Shown piece after piece: positions 1 through 7,414 of a stretch of DNA of 64,000 nucleotides (position 1 is the first letter of the stretch; each line of letters starts with the position of its first letter). The position numbers and the translations under genes were made by a program. Source of the stretch: an uncultured Prevotellaceae bacterium (GTDB taxonomy: Bacteria; Bacteroidota; Bacteroidia; Bacteroidales; Bacteroidaceae). The notes under the pieces are model-generated. The model was not told where the DNA came from and did no database searches. It saw only the letters and a program-made list of their open reading frames with translations. The stretch is taken from contig CADCIB010000005.1 in NCBI GenBank assembly GCA_902801375.1, positions 124,001 through 188,000 on the forward strand, given 5' to 3'.

Positions 1-320
1 TTGGTGTAGTACTGCGCGATCTCCATCGGTTCCAACTGTTCCAAACGGGCTTTCTTGGCAATCTTGTCGTCGCCCTCGTCGGCATCGTGCTCCAGATGGC
101 CCACGTCGGTGATATTACGCACATAGCGCACTTTATAGCCCAAATGACGAAGGTAACGGAAGAGGATGTCGAACGTGATGGCAGGCCGTGCATGACCCAG
201 ATGGGGGTCACCATAGACGGTCGGTCCGCAAACATACATACCCACATGCGGTGGGTTGATGGGTTGGAAACGCTCTTTCTGGCGATGCAGCGTATTATAA
301 ATAAGGAGTGTCTGTTCCAT
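1..320 (-). CDS. cysS: Cysteinyl-tRNA synthetase, N-terminal part (cut by window edge)
   Basis: Charges tRNA-Cys with cysteine in the cytoplasm. The visible 106 codons translate from an ATG at 318-320 and contain the class I synthetase entry region: [30 protein letters not shown] (the HIGH-type motif is HLGH, preceded by the zinc-site Cys of CGPTVY) and [18 protein letters not shown]. This combination is characteristic of CysS. The reading frame is open to the window edge, so the rest of the gene lies outside. It lies 51 bases beyond the stop of rnc in the same direction and may be read with it. The short spacer at 321-371 holds only degenerate GATGGGG-type repeats and no promoter box that I can see. 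Confidence 0.95.
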   Translation of the reverse strand, partial: MEQTLLIYNTLHRQKERFQPINPPHVGMYVCGPTVYGDPHLGHARPAITFDILFRYLRHLGYKVRYVRNITDVGHLEHDADEGDDKIAKKARLEQLEPMEIAQYYT

Positions 321-371
321 AGGTGATGGGGGATGTTAGGTGATGGGGTGATGAAGGATCATAAGGGGGGA

Positions 372-1400
372 TTACTCCTGCCCTTCGAAGGCGGCTTTCT
401 CAGCAGCGGCAATGATGTCCTCGCGTGAGGGCTGACGGAAGTCGTGCTTGATGTCAGAGAGGTCGAAATCATCGTCGGTCACAACAGAGACCGTAGGCTC
501 CGTTTCGAGGCTGCGCCTTGCCGGGGCGCTGTCGGCTTTCGCGGCCACAGCATTTGCATTTGCTGCTTCTTCCTTCTCAGCTTTCTTGCGTGCCTCCTCG
601 TCGGCTTGGGCACGCGCCCTGTTGAGGCGTTCCGACTTCGCTGCCAATACGGCATCGATGAACTGGGGTTTCTTCTTGAGTTGCTGCAACGTGAGCTTGG
701 CAGCCAACTGATGACTCTCTTTCTTGGAAAAGCCCTTGGCACTCTCGCCTTCCACACCTTCAAGCAAGACGGTGGTCAGGAAAGTCGGGTTTCCATGTTT
801 GTCTTTTTCTTGTGAGACAAGTCTGAACTCCAGATTCACACGGTGCTTCTGGCTCCACTCAATGAGTTTGCTCTTGAAGTTCACCTCTTGGTAAGCCACA
901 TGGTCGAGGTTGATGAAACTGTTCAGCACGCGCTGTTCCATGAAACGCATGCAGGCATCGTAGCCCTTGTCTAAGTAGATGGCTCCCACGAGGGCTTCAA
1001 AAGCGTTGCCGCCGATATAGCTATTGTGTGAAAAATTGCTGCTGTGCTGCTGAATCAGTTCGGTAAGCCCCATTTCGGCAGCCAGGCGGTTAAGGGTCTC
1101 GCGTTGCACCACTTTGCTCCGCGTGTTGGTGAGAAAGCCTTCGCCTTTCCCTTCGTAATGCCGGTATACGATGTCGCCCACAACGGCATCGAGCATGGCA
1201 TCGCCGAGAAATTCCAGCCGCTCGTTGTTCACCAAGCGACCTTTCTCGTTGCGCTCACGCATGCTCTTGTGGAGTAAAGCCTGCTTGTAGTAGGCAAGGG
1301 TTTCAGGATAGAATCCGATAATCTGATACAAAGACGAATAAAGCTCCTTCTCCTTTCGGAAAGGGAGCCTCAGTCGTTGAATCAACTCGTTAATCCTCAT
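372..1400 (-). CDS. rnc: Ribonuclease III with long C-terminal tail
   Basis: Endonuclease that cuts double-stranded RNA during rRNA and mRNA processing. The RNase III signature NERLEFLGDA is at residues 59-68, the second catalytic acidic patch is in GGNAFEALVGAIYLD, and a double-stranded RNA-binding domain follows at about residues 180-250. I chose the ATG at 1398-1400, which overlaps the fabF stop by 11 bases; starts further upstream would run deeper into fabF. The 342-residue product exceeds the usual 220-250 because of an Ala/Glu/Lys-rich tail from about residue 255 that ends in an acidic segment (DDDFDLSDIKHDF). The overlap with fabF suggests coupled translation. The tail's function is unknown. 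Confidence 0.95.
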   Translation of the reverse strand: MRINELIQRLRLPFRKEKELYSSLYQIIGFYPETLAYYKQALLHKSMRERNEKGRLVNNERLEFLGDAMLDAVVGDIVYRHYEGKGEGFLTNTRSKVVQRETLNRLAAEMGLTELIQQHSSNFSHNSYIGGNAFEALVGAIYLDKGYDACMRFMEQRVLNSFINLDHVAYQEVNFKSKLIEWSQKHRVNLEFRLVSQEKDKHGNPTFLTTVLLEGVEGESAKGFSKKESHQLAAKLTLQQLKKKPQFIDAVLAAKSERLNRARAQADEEARKKAEKEEAANANAVAAKADSAPARRSLETEPTVSVVTDDDFDLSDIKHDFRQPSREDIIAAAEKAAFEGQE

Positions 1401-2652
1401 ATTTCTTGAATACGACACAAGCATTATGGCCGCCGAAGCCAAACGTATTGCTCATTGCAGCACGTACCAGGCGTTTCTGGGCTTTGTTGAATGTGAAATT
1501 CAGGTTATAATCTATCTCTTCGTCCTTGTCGGCCTCATCGTGGTTGATGGTTGGCGGCACGATGTCGTCTTTGACGGACAGTACGCTGACCATAGCCTCG
1601 ATGGCACCTGCAGCTCCGAGGAGATGTCCGGTCATCGACTTCGTCGAGGAGATGTTGAGTTTGTAAGCAGCATCGCCGAACACCTCCTTGATGGCCTTGG
1701 CCTCTGAGATGTCGCCCACATGGGTGGAAGTGCCGTGCACATTGATGTAGTCAATATCCTCGGGCTTCATCTGGGCATCGCGAAGGGCTGCTTCCATGAC
1801 CAGCTTGGCACCCAGTCCTTCGGGATGAGAGGCTGTGATGTGATAGGCATCACCGCTCATTCCCTCGCCCACCATCTCGGCATAGATCTTTGCACCGCGT
1901 GCTTTGGCATGCTCCAGTTCCTCAAGGATGAGGCAGCCGGCACCCTCAGCCATCACGAAACCGTCGCGCGAAGCGCTGAACGGGCGGCTGGCACGCTCTG
2001 GTTCATCGTTGCGAGTGGAGAGGGCCTTCATGGCGTTGAAACCGCCCACGCCACACATGCAGATGGCGCTTTCGGCACCACCGGCCACGATGATGTTGGC
2101 CTTGCCCAAGCGAATCTGGTTGAAAGCATCGGCCAGGGCATTGGTCGACGAAGCGCAAGCACTCGTTGTCGTATAGTTGGGTCCGTGGAAACCAAAGTGG
2201 ATGGAGATATGTCCGGAAGCGATGTCGCCGATCATCTTCGGGATGAAGAACGGGCTGAACTTCGGTCCCTGGTCCATATGCTGTCCGTAGTAGACCACCT
2301 CGTCCTCGAAAGTACGAATGCCACCGATGCCCACACCATAGATGACACCGATGCGATTCTTGTCGACCGTTTCCAGGTCAATACCGCTGTCTTTCACACC
2401 CTGAATGGCACTGACGAGCGCCAGTTGGGTGTAGCGATCCAATTTCCTAGCTTCCTTGCGGTCAATATAGTCGTTGATGTTCAGGTCCTTCACCTCGCAA
2501 GCGAAGTGTGTGCGGCACAACGAGCTATCGAATTGGGTAATAGGCGCAGCACCGCTGACACCGGCCAACAGGTTCTTCCACGTCTCTTCAGGCGTGTTAC
2601 CCACGGGTGTAACGGCTCCCAAGCCTGTTACCACTACTCTTTTTAAATCCAT
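1390..2652 (-). CDS. fabF: 3-oxoacyl-[acyl-carrier-protein] synthase II
   Basis: Condensing enzyme that extends acyl-ACP with malonyl-ACP in fatty-acid synthesis. The 420-residue protein has the full KAS II set: active-site Cys in TTSACASSTNAL, the first His in NVHGTSTHVGD, Lys in STKSMTGHLLGAAGA and the second His in the same segment, and the C-terminal glycine-rich NTFGFGGHNACVVFKK. Length is normal. It lies downstream of acpP in the same direction, separated by a perfect 18-bp inverted repeat, and overlaps rnc. The acpP-fabF-rnc order is common in Bacteroidales. Confidence 0.97.
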   Translation of the reverse strand: MDLKRVVVTGLGAVTPVGNTPEETWKNLLAGVSGAAPITQFDSSLCRTHFACEVKDLNINDYIDRKEARKLDRYTQLALVSAIQGVKDSGIDLETVDKNRIGVIYGVGIGGIRTFEDEVVYYGQHMDQGPKFSPFFIPKMIGDIASGHISIHFGFHGPNYTTTSACASSTNALADAFNQIRLGKANIIVAGGAESAICMCGVGGFNAMKALSTRNDEPERASRPFSASRDGFVMAEGAGCLILEELEHAKARGAKIYAEMVGEGMSGDAYHITASHPEGLGAKLVMEAALRDAQMKPEDIDYINVHGTSTHVGDISEAKAIKEVFGDAAYKLNISSTKSMTGHLLGAAGAIEAMVSVLSVKDDIVPPTINHDEADKDEEIDYNLNFTFNKAQKRLVRAAMSNTFGFGGHNACVVFKKYED

Positions 2653-2672
2653 ATAATATGATTAAACGAAAA

Positions 2673-2732
2673 GAATGAAGAATGAAGAATCGCAGCCCAA
2701 CAGGCCTGACGTTCATTCTTCATTCTTCATTC
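2673..2732 (-). repeat. Perfect 18-bp inverted repeat between acpP and fabF
   Basis: Bases 2673-2690 and 2715-2732 are exact reverse complements (units of GAATGAA), separated by 24 bases. In the acpP-fabF transcript this would form a long AU-rich hairpin just after the acpP stop and 20 bases before the fabF start. It may stabilise or partly end the acpP message. It is built from the short tandem heptamer-like repeats seen in other spacers of this window. Confidence 0.7.
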
Positions 2733-2746
2733 CCTATTTAGGAAAG

Positions 2747-2983
2747 TTACTTTGCGTTCTCTTCAATATACTTGATGGCGTCGCCTACAGTACCGATTGT
2801 TTCAGCCTTGTCGTCGGGAATAGAGATGTTGAACTCTTTCTCAAACTCCATAATCAGTTCCACTGTATCGAGAGAATCAGCTCCCAGGTCGTTTGTAAAA
2901 CTTGCTTCAGGCTTCACTTCCGATTCGTCAACACCAAGTTTATCAACGATAATAGCCTTTACTTTTGCTTCAATTTCTGACAT
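2747..2983 (-). CDS. acpP: Acyl carrier protein
   Basis: Carries growing acyl chains on a phosphopantetheine arm during fatty-acid synthesis. The 78-residue acidic protein has the attachment motif [10 protein letters not shown], with Ser37 as the modified residue, and the usual four-helix acidic pattern ([18 protein letters not shown]). First gene of an apparent acpP-fabF-rnc(-cysS) operon. Its 5' leader is about 110 bases and contains a strong hairpin, and the promoter box lies at 3104-3111. Confidence 0.97.
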   Translation of the reverse strand: MSEIEAKVKAIIVDKLGVDESEVKPEASFTNDLGADSLDTVELIMEFEKEFNISIPDDKAETIGTVGDAIKYIEENAK

Positions 2984-3034
2984 AATTCTAATCTTTTTAA
3001 ATTAATACTATTTTCTTCTTACCTTAAAAAACCT

Positions 3035-3085
3035 CCTTGTTTTGAATAACAATGGCTAGGCCGCAGCCTCGCCATTATCACAAGG
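3035..3085 (-). promoter_or_regulatory. Hairpin in the acpP 5' leader
   Basis: On the minus strand this region folds as CCTTG...ATAATGGC-GAGGC-TGC-GGCCTA-GCCATT...CAAGG, with two stacked stems. It lies between the acpP promoter and start codon. An AAGGAGGT string occupies its 3' edge but is about 45 bases from the ATG, too far to serve as an ordinary ribosome-binding site. Possible leader regulation; no known RNA family is assigned. Confidence 0.55.
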
Positions 3086-3103
3086 AAGGCAGTTTTTCGG
3101 GTG

Positions 3104-3111
3104 CAAAGGAA
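3104..3111 (-). promoter_or_regulatory. Promoter -7 box for acpP
   Basis: Reads TTCCTTTG on the minus strand, one mismatch from the Bacteroidetes TAnnTTTG box, and is followed by CAC. A TTTG about 25 bases upstream (minus strand, near 3132-3136) could be the -33 element. Confidence 0.55.
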
Positions 3112-3158
3112 CAAGTTTTTTTTCAAGTGTGCAAATTTTTTCATAAAAAAAGTGTTTT

Positions 3159-3191
3159 ATAATGCACACCACCCCCCCTATTGTGCATTAT
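3159..3191. repeat. 10-bp perfect palindrome between divergent promoters
   Basis: ATAATGCACA at 3159-3168 pairs exactly with TGTGCATTAT at 3182-3191 around a 13-base C-rich loop. It sits between the acpP promoter and the DUF4254 promoter and so could be an operator for either side, or a transcript-end hairpin. Confidence 0.5.
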
Positions 3192-3237
3192 TTTGCACGT
3201 TTTTCGCAAAAACGTTGGATGTTTCAAAATAAATATC

Positions 3238-3245
3238 TATATTTG
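3238..3245 (+). promoter_or_regulatory. Promoter -7 box for the DUF4254 / glycosyltransferase pair
   Basis: TATATTTG matches TAnnTTTG exactly and is followed by C. It lies 66 bases before the ATG at 3311. Confidence 0.65.
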
Positions 3246-3310
3246 CAGCATTATTTTATCATGTGCTCCTTGTGGGCTATTATGCATTCATATCATCAAT
3301 TGCAAATATC

Positions 3311-3913
3311 ATGAGTTTTACACAATTGAGCAATCCTATTTTCGTTCAGGCGATAGCAGACTATCATCTGACCGACAACATTGACACTCCTGTCTCTAAT
3401 CCCTATGAAGAAGGTACCATCGAGAACCGACTTTATCTGAAGTGCTGGATTGACACTGTGCAATGGCACTTCGAGGATATCATCCGTGACCCGCAGATAG
3501 ATCCTGCAGAAGCCTTGGTACTGAAGCGACGCATCGACAAGAGCAACCAAGACCGCACCGACTTGGTGGAACAGATAGACACCTATTTCCGCGAGAAATA
3601 TGCCAATGTGGATGTACTACCCGACGCCCGCATCAACACAGAGAGCCCGGCATGGGCCATCGACCGGCTGAGCATCCTTGCCTTGAAAATCTACCACATG
3701 CGCGAACAGGCAGAACGGGCTGATGCCACGCCAGAGCACCGTCAGCTTTGCCAGGCCAAGCTCGACGTGCTTCTGGAGCAACAGAAAGACCTGAGCACAG
3801 CCATCGACCAACTGCTCGACGACATAGAGGCTGGCCGGAAGTTCATGAAGGTGTACCGCCAGATGAAGATGTACAACGATCCTGCCACCAATCCTGTTCT
3901 GTATAAGAAGTGA
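3311..3913 (+). CDS. DUF4254 family protein
   Basis: A 200-residue soluble protein that I match to the Bacteroidetes family DUF4254 by its start (SFTQLSNPIF), its IENRLYLKCWIDTVQWHFED segment and charged helical content; no signal peptide or membrane segment is present. The function of the family is unknown. The ATG at 3311 is chosen because it follows the promoter at a sensible distance; an in-frame upstream extension is hydrophobic and lies almost at the transcription start. It is 29 bases before a family-9 glycosyltransferase in the same direction, which suggests a role near LPS or glycan assembly. That role is inferred from position only. Confidence 0.8.
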   Translation: MSFTQLSNPIFVQAIADYHLTDNIDTPVSNPYEEGTIENRLYLKCWIDTVQWHFEDIIRDPQIDPAEALVLKRRIDKSNQDRTDLVEQIDTYFREKYANVDVLPDARINTESPAWAIDRLSILALKIYHMREQAERADATPEHRQLCQAKLDVLLEQQKDLSTAIDQLLDDIEAGRKFMKVYRQMKMYNDPATNPVLYKK

Positions 3914-3942
3914 GAGGTGAGCAGTGAGTAGTGAAAGTAAAG

Positions 3943-4989
3943 ATGAAAAAAGAGCATGTACTGATCATCAGGTTTTCCGCTTTAGGCGACGTTGCGATGA
4001 CCGTACCCGTTGTGAAAGCGTTGGCAGAGCAATATCCCGACGTTCGTTTCACCATGCTCAGTCGGGGGTTCGCACGGGCTTTCTTTGAAGACCTGGCACC
4101 CAACGTCAGCTTCATGGAAGCCGACCTGAGCAAAGAATACCACGGGGTGAAAGGGCTCAACGCCCTTTACCGCCGACTCACGGCAAAGCGCTTCACGGCT
4201 GTGGCCGACCTGCACAACGTGTTGCGCTCTGATTTTCTACGCCTGCGCTTCAATCTCAGCCATATCCGTGTAGAGCACATCAACAAGCATCGCAAGGGCA
4301 AACGTCGGCTGACGGCAAAGAACAACAAGGAATTGGTGCGCCAGCCAACAGCCATCGAGAACTATTGCGAGGTTTTCGAGCGGTTGGGGTATCCTGTGAA
4401 AATGGAACCGCGCGAGTGCGACGGTGCGACGGTGCGACGGTGTGAGGGCAATCTCTCACCCCAACCTCCCACCATCGGCATTGCCCCCTTTGCCGCCCAT
4501 CGCGGCAAGATTTACCCCACAGAGCAAATGGAGCAGATGGTGAGCCAGCTTTGCGAGCTTCATCCAGACTGCCGCATCCTGCTGTTTGGTGGAGGCAACA
4601 AGGAACTGGAGGTGTTCAGCCGCTGGTGCCAGCGCTATCCGCAGTGCAGCAATGCCTCGCAGCAGGCAGGCAACCTGCGCGAAGAACTCCATCTGATGCG
4701 GCAGCTCGACGTGATGGTCTCTATGGACAGCGCCAACATGCACCTGGCCTCACTCGTCGGAACACCTGTAGTCAGCGTGTGGGGAGCTACCCATCCCTAC
4801 GCGGGATTCATGGGTTTCGGACAGAAAGAGGAAAATGCTATACAGCTCGATATGCCCTGCCGACCATGCAGCATCTACGGCAACAAGCCTTGTCATCGGG
4901 GCGACTATGCTTGTCTGCGCGACATCGCGCCCGCGCGTATTATAAATAAGGTGGAGCAACTGCTCGATGAGGCCAAGACATCATCCTAA
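3943..4989 (+). CDS. Glycosyltransferase family 9 (heptosyltransferase-like)
   Basis: Probably transfers a sugar from an ADP- or other NDP-sugar during LPS core assembly at the inner face of the membrane. The 348-residue protein has the GT9 pattern: N-terminal LIIRFSALGDVAMTVPVVKA, a central LFGGG, and SMDSANMHLASLVGTPVVSVWGATHP near the C-terminus, which is the donor-binding half. The C-terminal CRPCSIYGNKPCH/DYACLRDI region is typical of Bacteroidetes members. I chose ATG 3943; a GTG twelve bases earlier is also in frame. Residues about 157-172 contain a stretch encoded by a triple GCGACGGT repeat, which looks like an in-frame insertion in a surface loop. Confidence 0.88.
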   Translation: MKKEHVLIIRFSALGDVAMTVPVVKALAEQYPDVRFTMLSRGFARAFFEDLAPNVSFMEADLSKEYHGVKGLNALYRRLTAKRFTAVADLHNVLRSDFLRLRFNLSHIRVEHINKHRKGKRRLTAKNNKELVRQPTAIENYCEVFERLGYPVKMEPRECDGATVRRCEGNLSPQPPTIGIAPFAAHRGKIYPTEQMEQMVSQLCELHPDCRILLFGGGNKELEVFSRWCQRYPQCSNASQQAGNLREELHLMRQLDVMVSMDSANMHLASLVGTPVVSVWGATHPYAGFMGFGQKEENAIQLDMPCRPCSIYGNKPCHRGDYACLRDIAPARIINKVEQLLDEAKTSS

Positions 4990-5052
4990 CCTCACTCCTC
5001 GCTCCTCACTCCTCGAAAATAGTTTATACTAACCCCTTAAAATAACGAGAAA

Positions 5053-5211
5053 ATGAAAAAGTATGTATGCGATGTCTGCGGTTATGTCTACGACCCCGCA
5101 GTAGGTGATCCTGACAATGGTATCGAACCCGGAACGGCCTTTGAGGACCTTCCTGCCGATTGGGTATGCCCCCTCTGTGGAGTAGGAAAAGAAGACTTCT
5201 CCGAGGAGTAG
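5053..5211 (+). CDS. Rubredoxin
   Basis: Small one-iron electron carrier, usually serving oxygen or peroxide detoxification in anaerobes. The 52-residue reading frame starts [20 protein letters not shown] and ends in the second metal pair [16 protein letters not shown]. The two CxxCG motifs at residues 6-10 and 39-43 bind iron, and the aromatic core residues and the length are exactly those of the family. It follows the glycosyltransferase after 63 bases and ends in a strong hairpin, so it may be the last gene of that transcript or stand alone. Confidence 0.96.
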   Translation: MKKYVCDVCGYVYDPAVGDPDNGIEPGTAFEDLPADWVCPLCGVGKEDFSEE

Positions 5212-5240
5212 ACCGCGGCCCACCGGCCAACAATCTCAAC

Positions 5241-5280
5241 CAAATCCCGATACACACCCAAAAACTGGTATCGGGATTTG
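5241..5280 (+). terminator. Hairpin after rubredoxin
   Basis: CAAATCCCGATAC at 5241-5253 pairs perfectly with GTATCGGGATTTG at 5268-5280 around a 14-base loop. There is no U-tract, but the position between rubredoxin and the next signal-peptide gene fits a transcript end. Confidence 0.65.
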
Positions 5281-5303
5281 CCATCACCTCACTCGTAAAC
5301 GCC

Positions 5304-7049
5304 ATGATTCACTTTAGACGAATACTGCTGCTTTGCTCCATCCTGCTCCTTGCCGGAGTAGCGAAGGCTGGTTATACCTATCATTTCAAGCCCATCCACG
5401 AAGGCTTCGACGCCATAGCGCAGCGGCTCAACCAAGCCGACTTCGCCAACGAACGGCAGAGCATCGACCCTCATTGGCTCGACCAGCTCGACAGCATTGC
5501 GAAGAAGGAGTCCAACAAGCAGCTGCAGGTGAGGGCCATCTACTGGCGCATACGGTCCACGCAGATGAGTGCCCAGCCCTCAATGTGCATCCCCCTGCTG
5601 GAAAAAGCACTGAAGATGAACGACGACAAAAACTATGACTACGACGCAGCCTGCATTCACTACCAGCTGGCAGGCAACTACGACCGCATCGGACAATATT
5701 TCAAGTGCTACAACGAAGCGAAGCAGGCCATACCCGTCTTTGAGAAATACGCCGACCACTATTTCCTCGGCAACAGCTACCTGCTCCTGGTGCAGCTCTT
5801 CCACGAAATCAGTAGCGACGACGAAGCACGAACCCTCCTCGACCTCTCACGCGACAACTACCAGAAGGCGGGCTTCCAACTCAACCGCATCTATTTCTAT
5901 CAGGCCGTTCTCACGACGGGCGACGACGAGAGCATCGCGCTCTACAAGAAAGCCATCCAGACGGGCAACAAAGACTGGGGCATGACCCTCCAAGCCTATA
6001 TCAACCTCAACGAACTGCTCCTCAAGCGGGGACGGGCCAATGAGGCCGATGCATATAGCCAGGAGGCTTTCAACATGCTCAGCACTTATTCCCCTGGAAA
6101 CGTCATCTTCCATGCCATGATAGCGCTCAACCACGCCAAAATACGTTTCGAACAGGGACGCTACGAGGAGACGCTCAATGAGCTGACAGACCTCCTTCAG
6201 CACAGCAACCAGCTACGCGACGAGTACCTCATGCTGGGCATCTACCGGCAGCTATGGCTCACCCACGAGAAGCTCGGACACCGCGACGAGGCTTACCGCT
6301 ACCTCGAACTCTACAACAGGAAATACCGGATGCAGCAGGAGGAGATTCTCAAAAACGAGATACCCAAGGCACAAGCCCGCGAGGCCATTGCCCGCCAAGA
6401 CGACCAGATCAGGCTCCTGCAGCAGGAGGCCGAGCTCAACCGTCGCAGGCTCTGGGTGCTTGCACTCCTCGGTCTCACCATCCTCATCGGCGGCGGCGCG
6501 CTCCTTGTCTACGTCTTCCAGCGCAACCGCATGCACAAGATGGAGAACCGCGAGCTGCAGAAATCGCTGGAACAGGAGGCCATCATCTATTCCATGAACC
6601 TCAAGAACTACGAAGACGACATCCAGAAGAAAGACCGCGAGATCTCTTCCTCCACACTCCTCCTCACCAACAAGAACGAAGTGCTCAAGCAATTGAGCGA
6701 CATCACCACCCGCTACAGCGACGAAGGCAAGGTGCCCCGCGAGTTCGTGCGCGAGGTGAACGCCGTCATTGGCGACTCGCTCAAGAACGACGACGAGTGG
6801 TCGCGATTCCGGCTGCACTTCGATTCCGTGCATCCCGACTTCTTCAACAAGCTCAAGGAGGCATCGCCCGAACTCACTGAGAACGACCTACGCCTCTGCG
6901 CCTATATAAGAATAGGTATGCGCGCGAAGCAGATTGCCGAGATGCTCTCCATCACCGCCGACTCCGTCAACTCCAACCGCTACCGGCTCCGCAAGAAGCT
7001 CGGGCTCTCACGAGGTGAATCGCTCGACGACTTCGTCCGCAAGATCTAA
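5304..7049 (+). CDS. Membrane-anchored TPR regulator with C-terminal HTH
   Basis: A 581-residue sensor-regulator of the Bacteroidetes TPR-transmembrane-HTH type. Residues 1-20 form a signal peptide or anchor (ILLLCSILLLAGVAKAG). About residues 25-375 are helical TPR-like repeats facing the periplasm. A transmembrane segment lies at about 382-404 (LWVLALLGLTILIGGGALLV), followed by a coiled coil (about 410-460). The last about 55 residues are a LuxR-like helix-turn-helix (NDLRLCAYIRIGMRAKQIAE, then SVNSNRYRLRKKLGL). The ATG at 5304 starts the signal sequence. Family members respond to periplasmic cues and bind DNA from the membrane. It lies next to three T9SS-type exported proteins, which are candidate targets by position only. 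Confidence 0.85.
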   Translation: MIHFRRILLLCSILLLAGVAKAGYTYHFKPIHEGFDAIAQRLNQADFANERQSIDPHWLDQLDSIAKKESNKQLQVRAIYWRIRSTQMSAQPSMCIPLLEKALKMNDDKNYDYDAACIHYQLAGNYDRIGQYFKCYNEAKQAIPVFEKYADHYFLGNSYLLLVQLFHEISSDDEARTLLDLSRDNYQKAGFQLNRIYFYQAVLTTGDDESIALYKKAIQTGNKDWGMTLQAYINLNELLLKRGRANEADAYSQEAFNMLSTYSPGNVIFHAMIALNHAKIRFEQGRYEETLNELTDLLQHSNQLRDEYLMLGIYRQLWLTHEKLGHRDEAYRYLELYNRKYRMQQEEILKNEIPKAQAREAIARQDDQIRLLQQEAELNRRRLWVLALLGLTILIGGGALLVYVFQRNRMHKMENRELQKSLEQEAIIYSMNLKNYEDDIQKKDREISSSTLLLTNKNEVLKQLSDITTRYSDEGKVPREFVREVNAVIGDSLKNDDEWSRFRLHFDSVHPDFFNKLKEASPELTENDLRLCAYIRIGMRAKQIAEMLSITADSVNSNRYRLRKKLGLSRGESLDDFVRKI

Positions 7050-7109
7050 TATCCCCGATTCTATCATACTTGAATGATGGTAGCAATTTACTGTTTGCCC
7101 ACTGCTTTT

Positions 7110-7197
7110 GTAATTTGCGTCAAATGACCCTGCAATTTGACGCAAACAACGGCGTAATTTGATGCAAACAACGCGGTAATTTGACGCAAATTACAAA
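7110..7197. repeat. 22-bp tandem array, family E, copy 1
   Basis: Four units start at 7110, 7132, 7154 and 7176, exactly 22 bases apart, with consensus GTAATTTGACGCAAACAACG. The first unit is an inverted version (GTAATTTGCGTCAAA), so the array is bounded by inverted repeats and can fold into hairpins. The flank after it (7201-7225, CTGCATCGCAAGGCAGAAG) is also shared with the copy near 17.7 kb. Confidence 0.85.
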
Positions 7198-7305
7198 CCC
7201 ACCTGCATCGCAAGGCAGAAGCAGTGAAAAAGGGAGTGTGGGGGAGATAGGAGAGATTTCCCTAAATCTTTTCGATTCTTTCATTCTATAGCGGTCCCAA
7301 AAACA

Positions 7306-7331
7306 TATAGACAAAAACTGACAGCCGCAAA
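7306..7331 (+). promoter_or_regulatory. Conserved upstream element F, copy 1
   Basis: TATAGACAAAAACTGACAGC starting at 7306 recurs at 11991 and 12354. Here its first base is exactly 66 bases before the first base of the TAACTTTG promoter box of the exported Omp28-like gene, the same spacing as at 12354. It is probably a regulator-binding site. Confidence 0.65.
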
Positions 7332-7371
7332 AAACAGGGCTTTTTCCCCTTGCTTTCTGGTTTTTTATGCC

Positions 7372-7379
7372 TAACTTTG
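7372..7379 (+). promoter_or_regulatory. Promoter -7 box for the Omp28-like gene
   Basis: TAACTTTG followed by C matches TAnnTTTG exactly, 36 bases before the ATG at 7415. Confidence 0.7.
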
Positions 7380-7414
7380 CAACAGCAGAATAATCATTAA
7401 AAAACCGTTTCATT

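Noticed and set aside
1720-2646. 308-codon open frame on the plus strand
   Set aside because: Antisense to fabF, whose catalytic motifs are all intact on the other strand.
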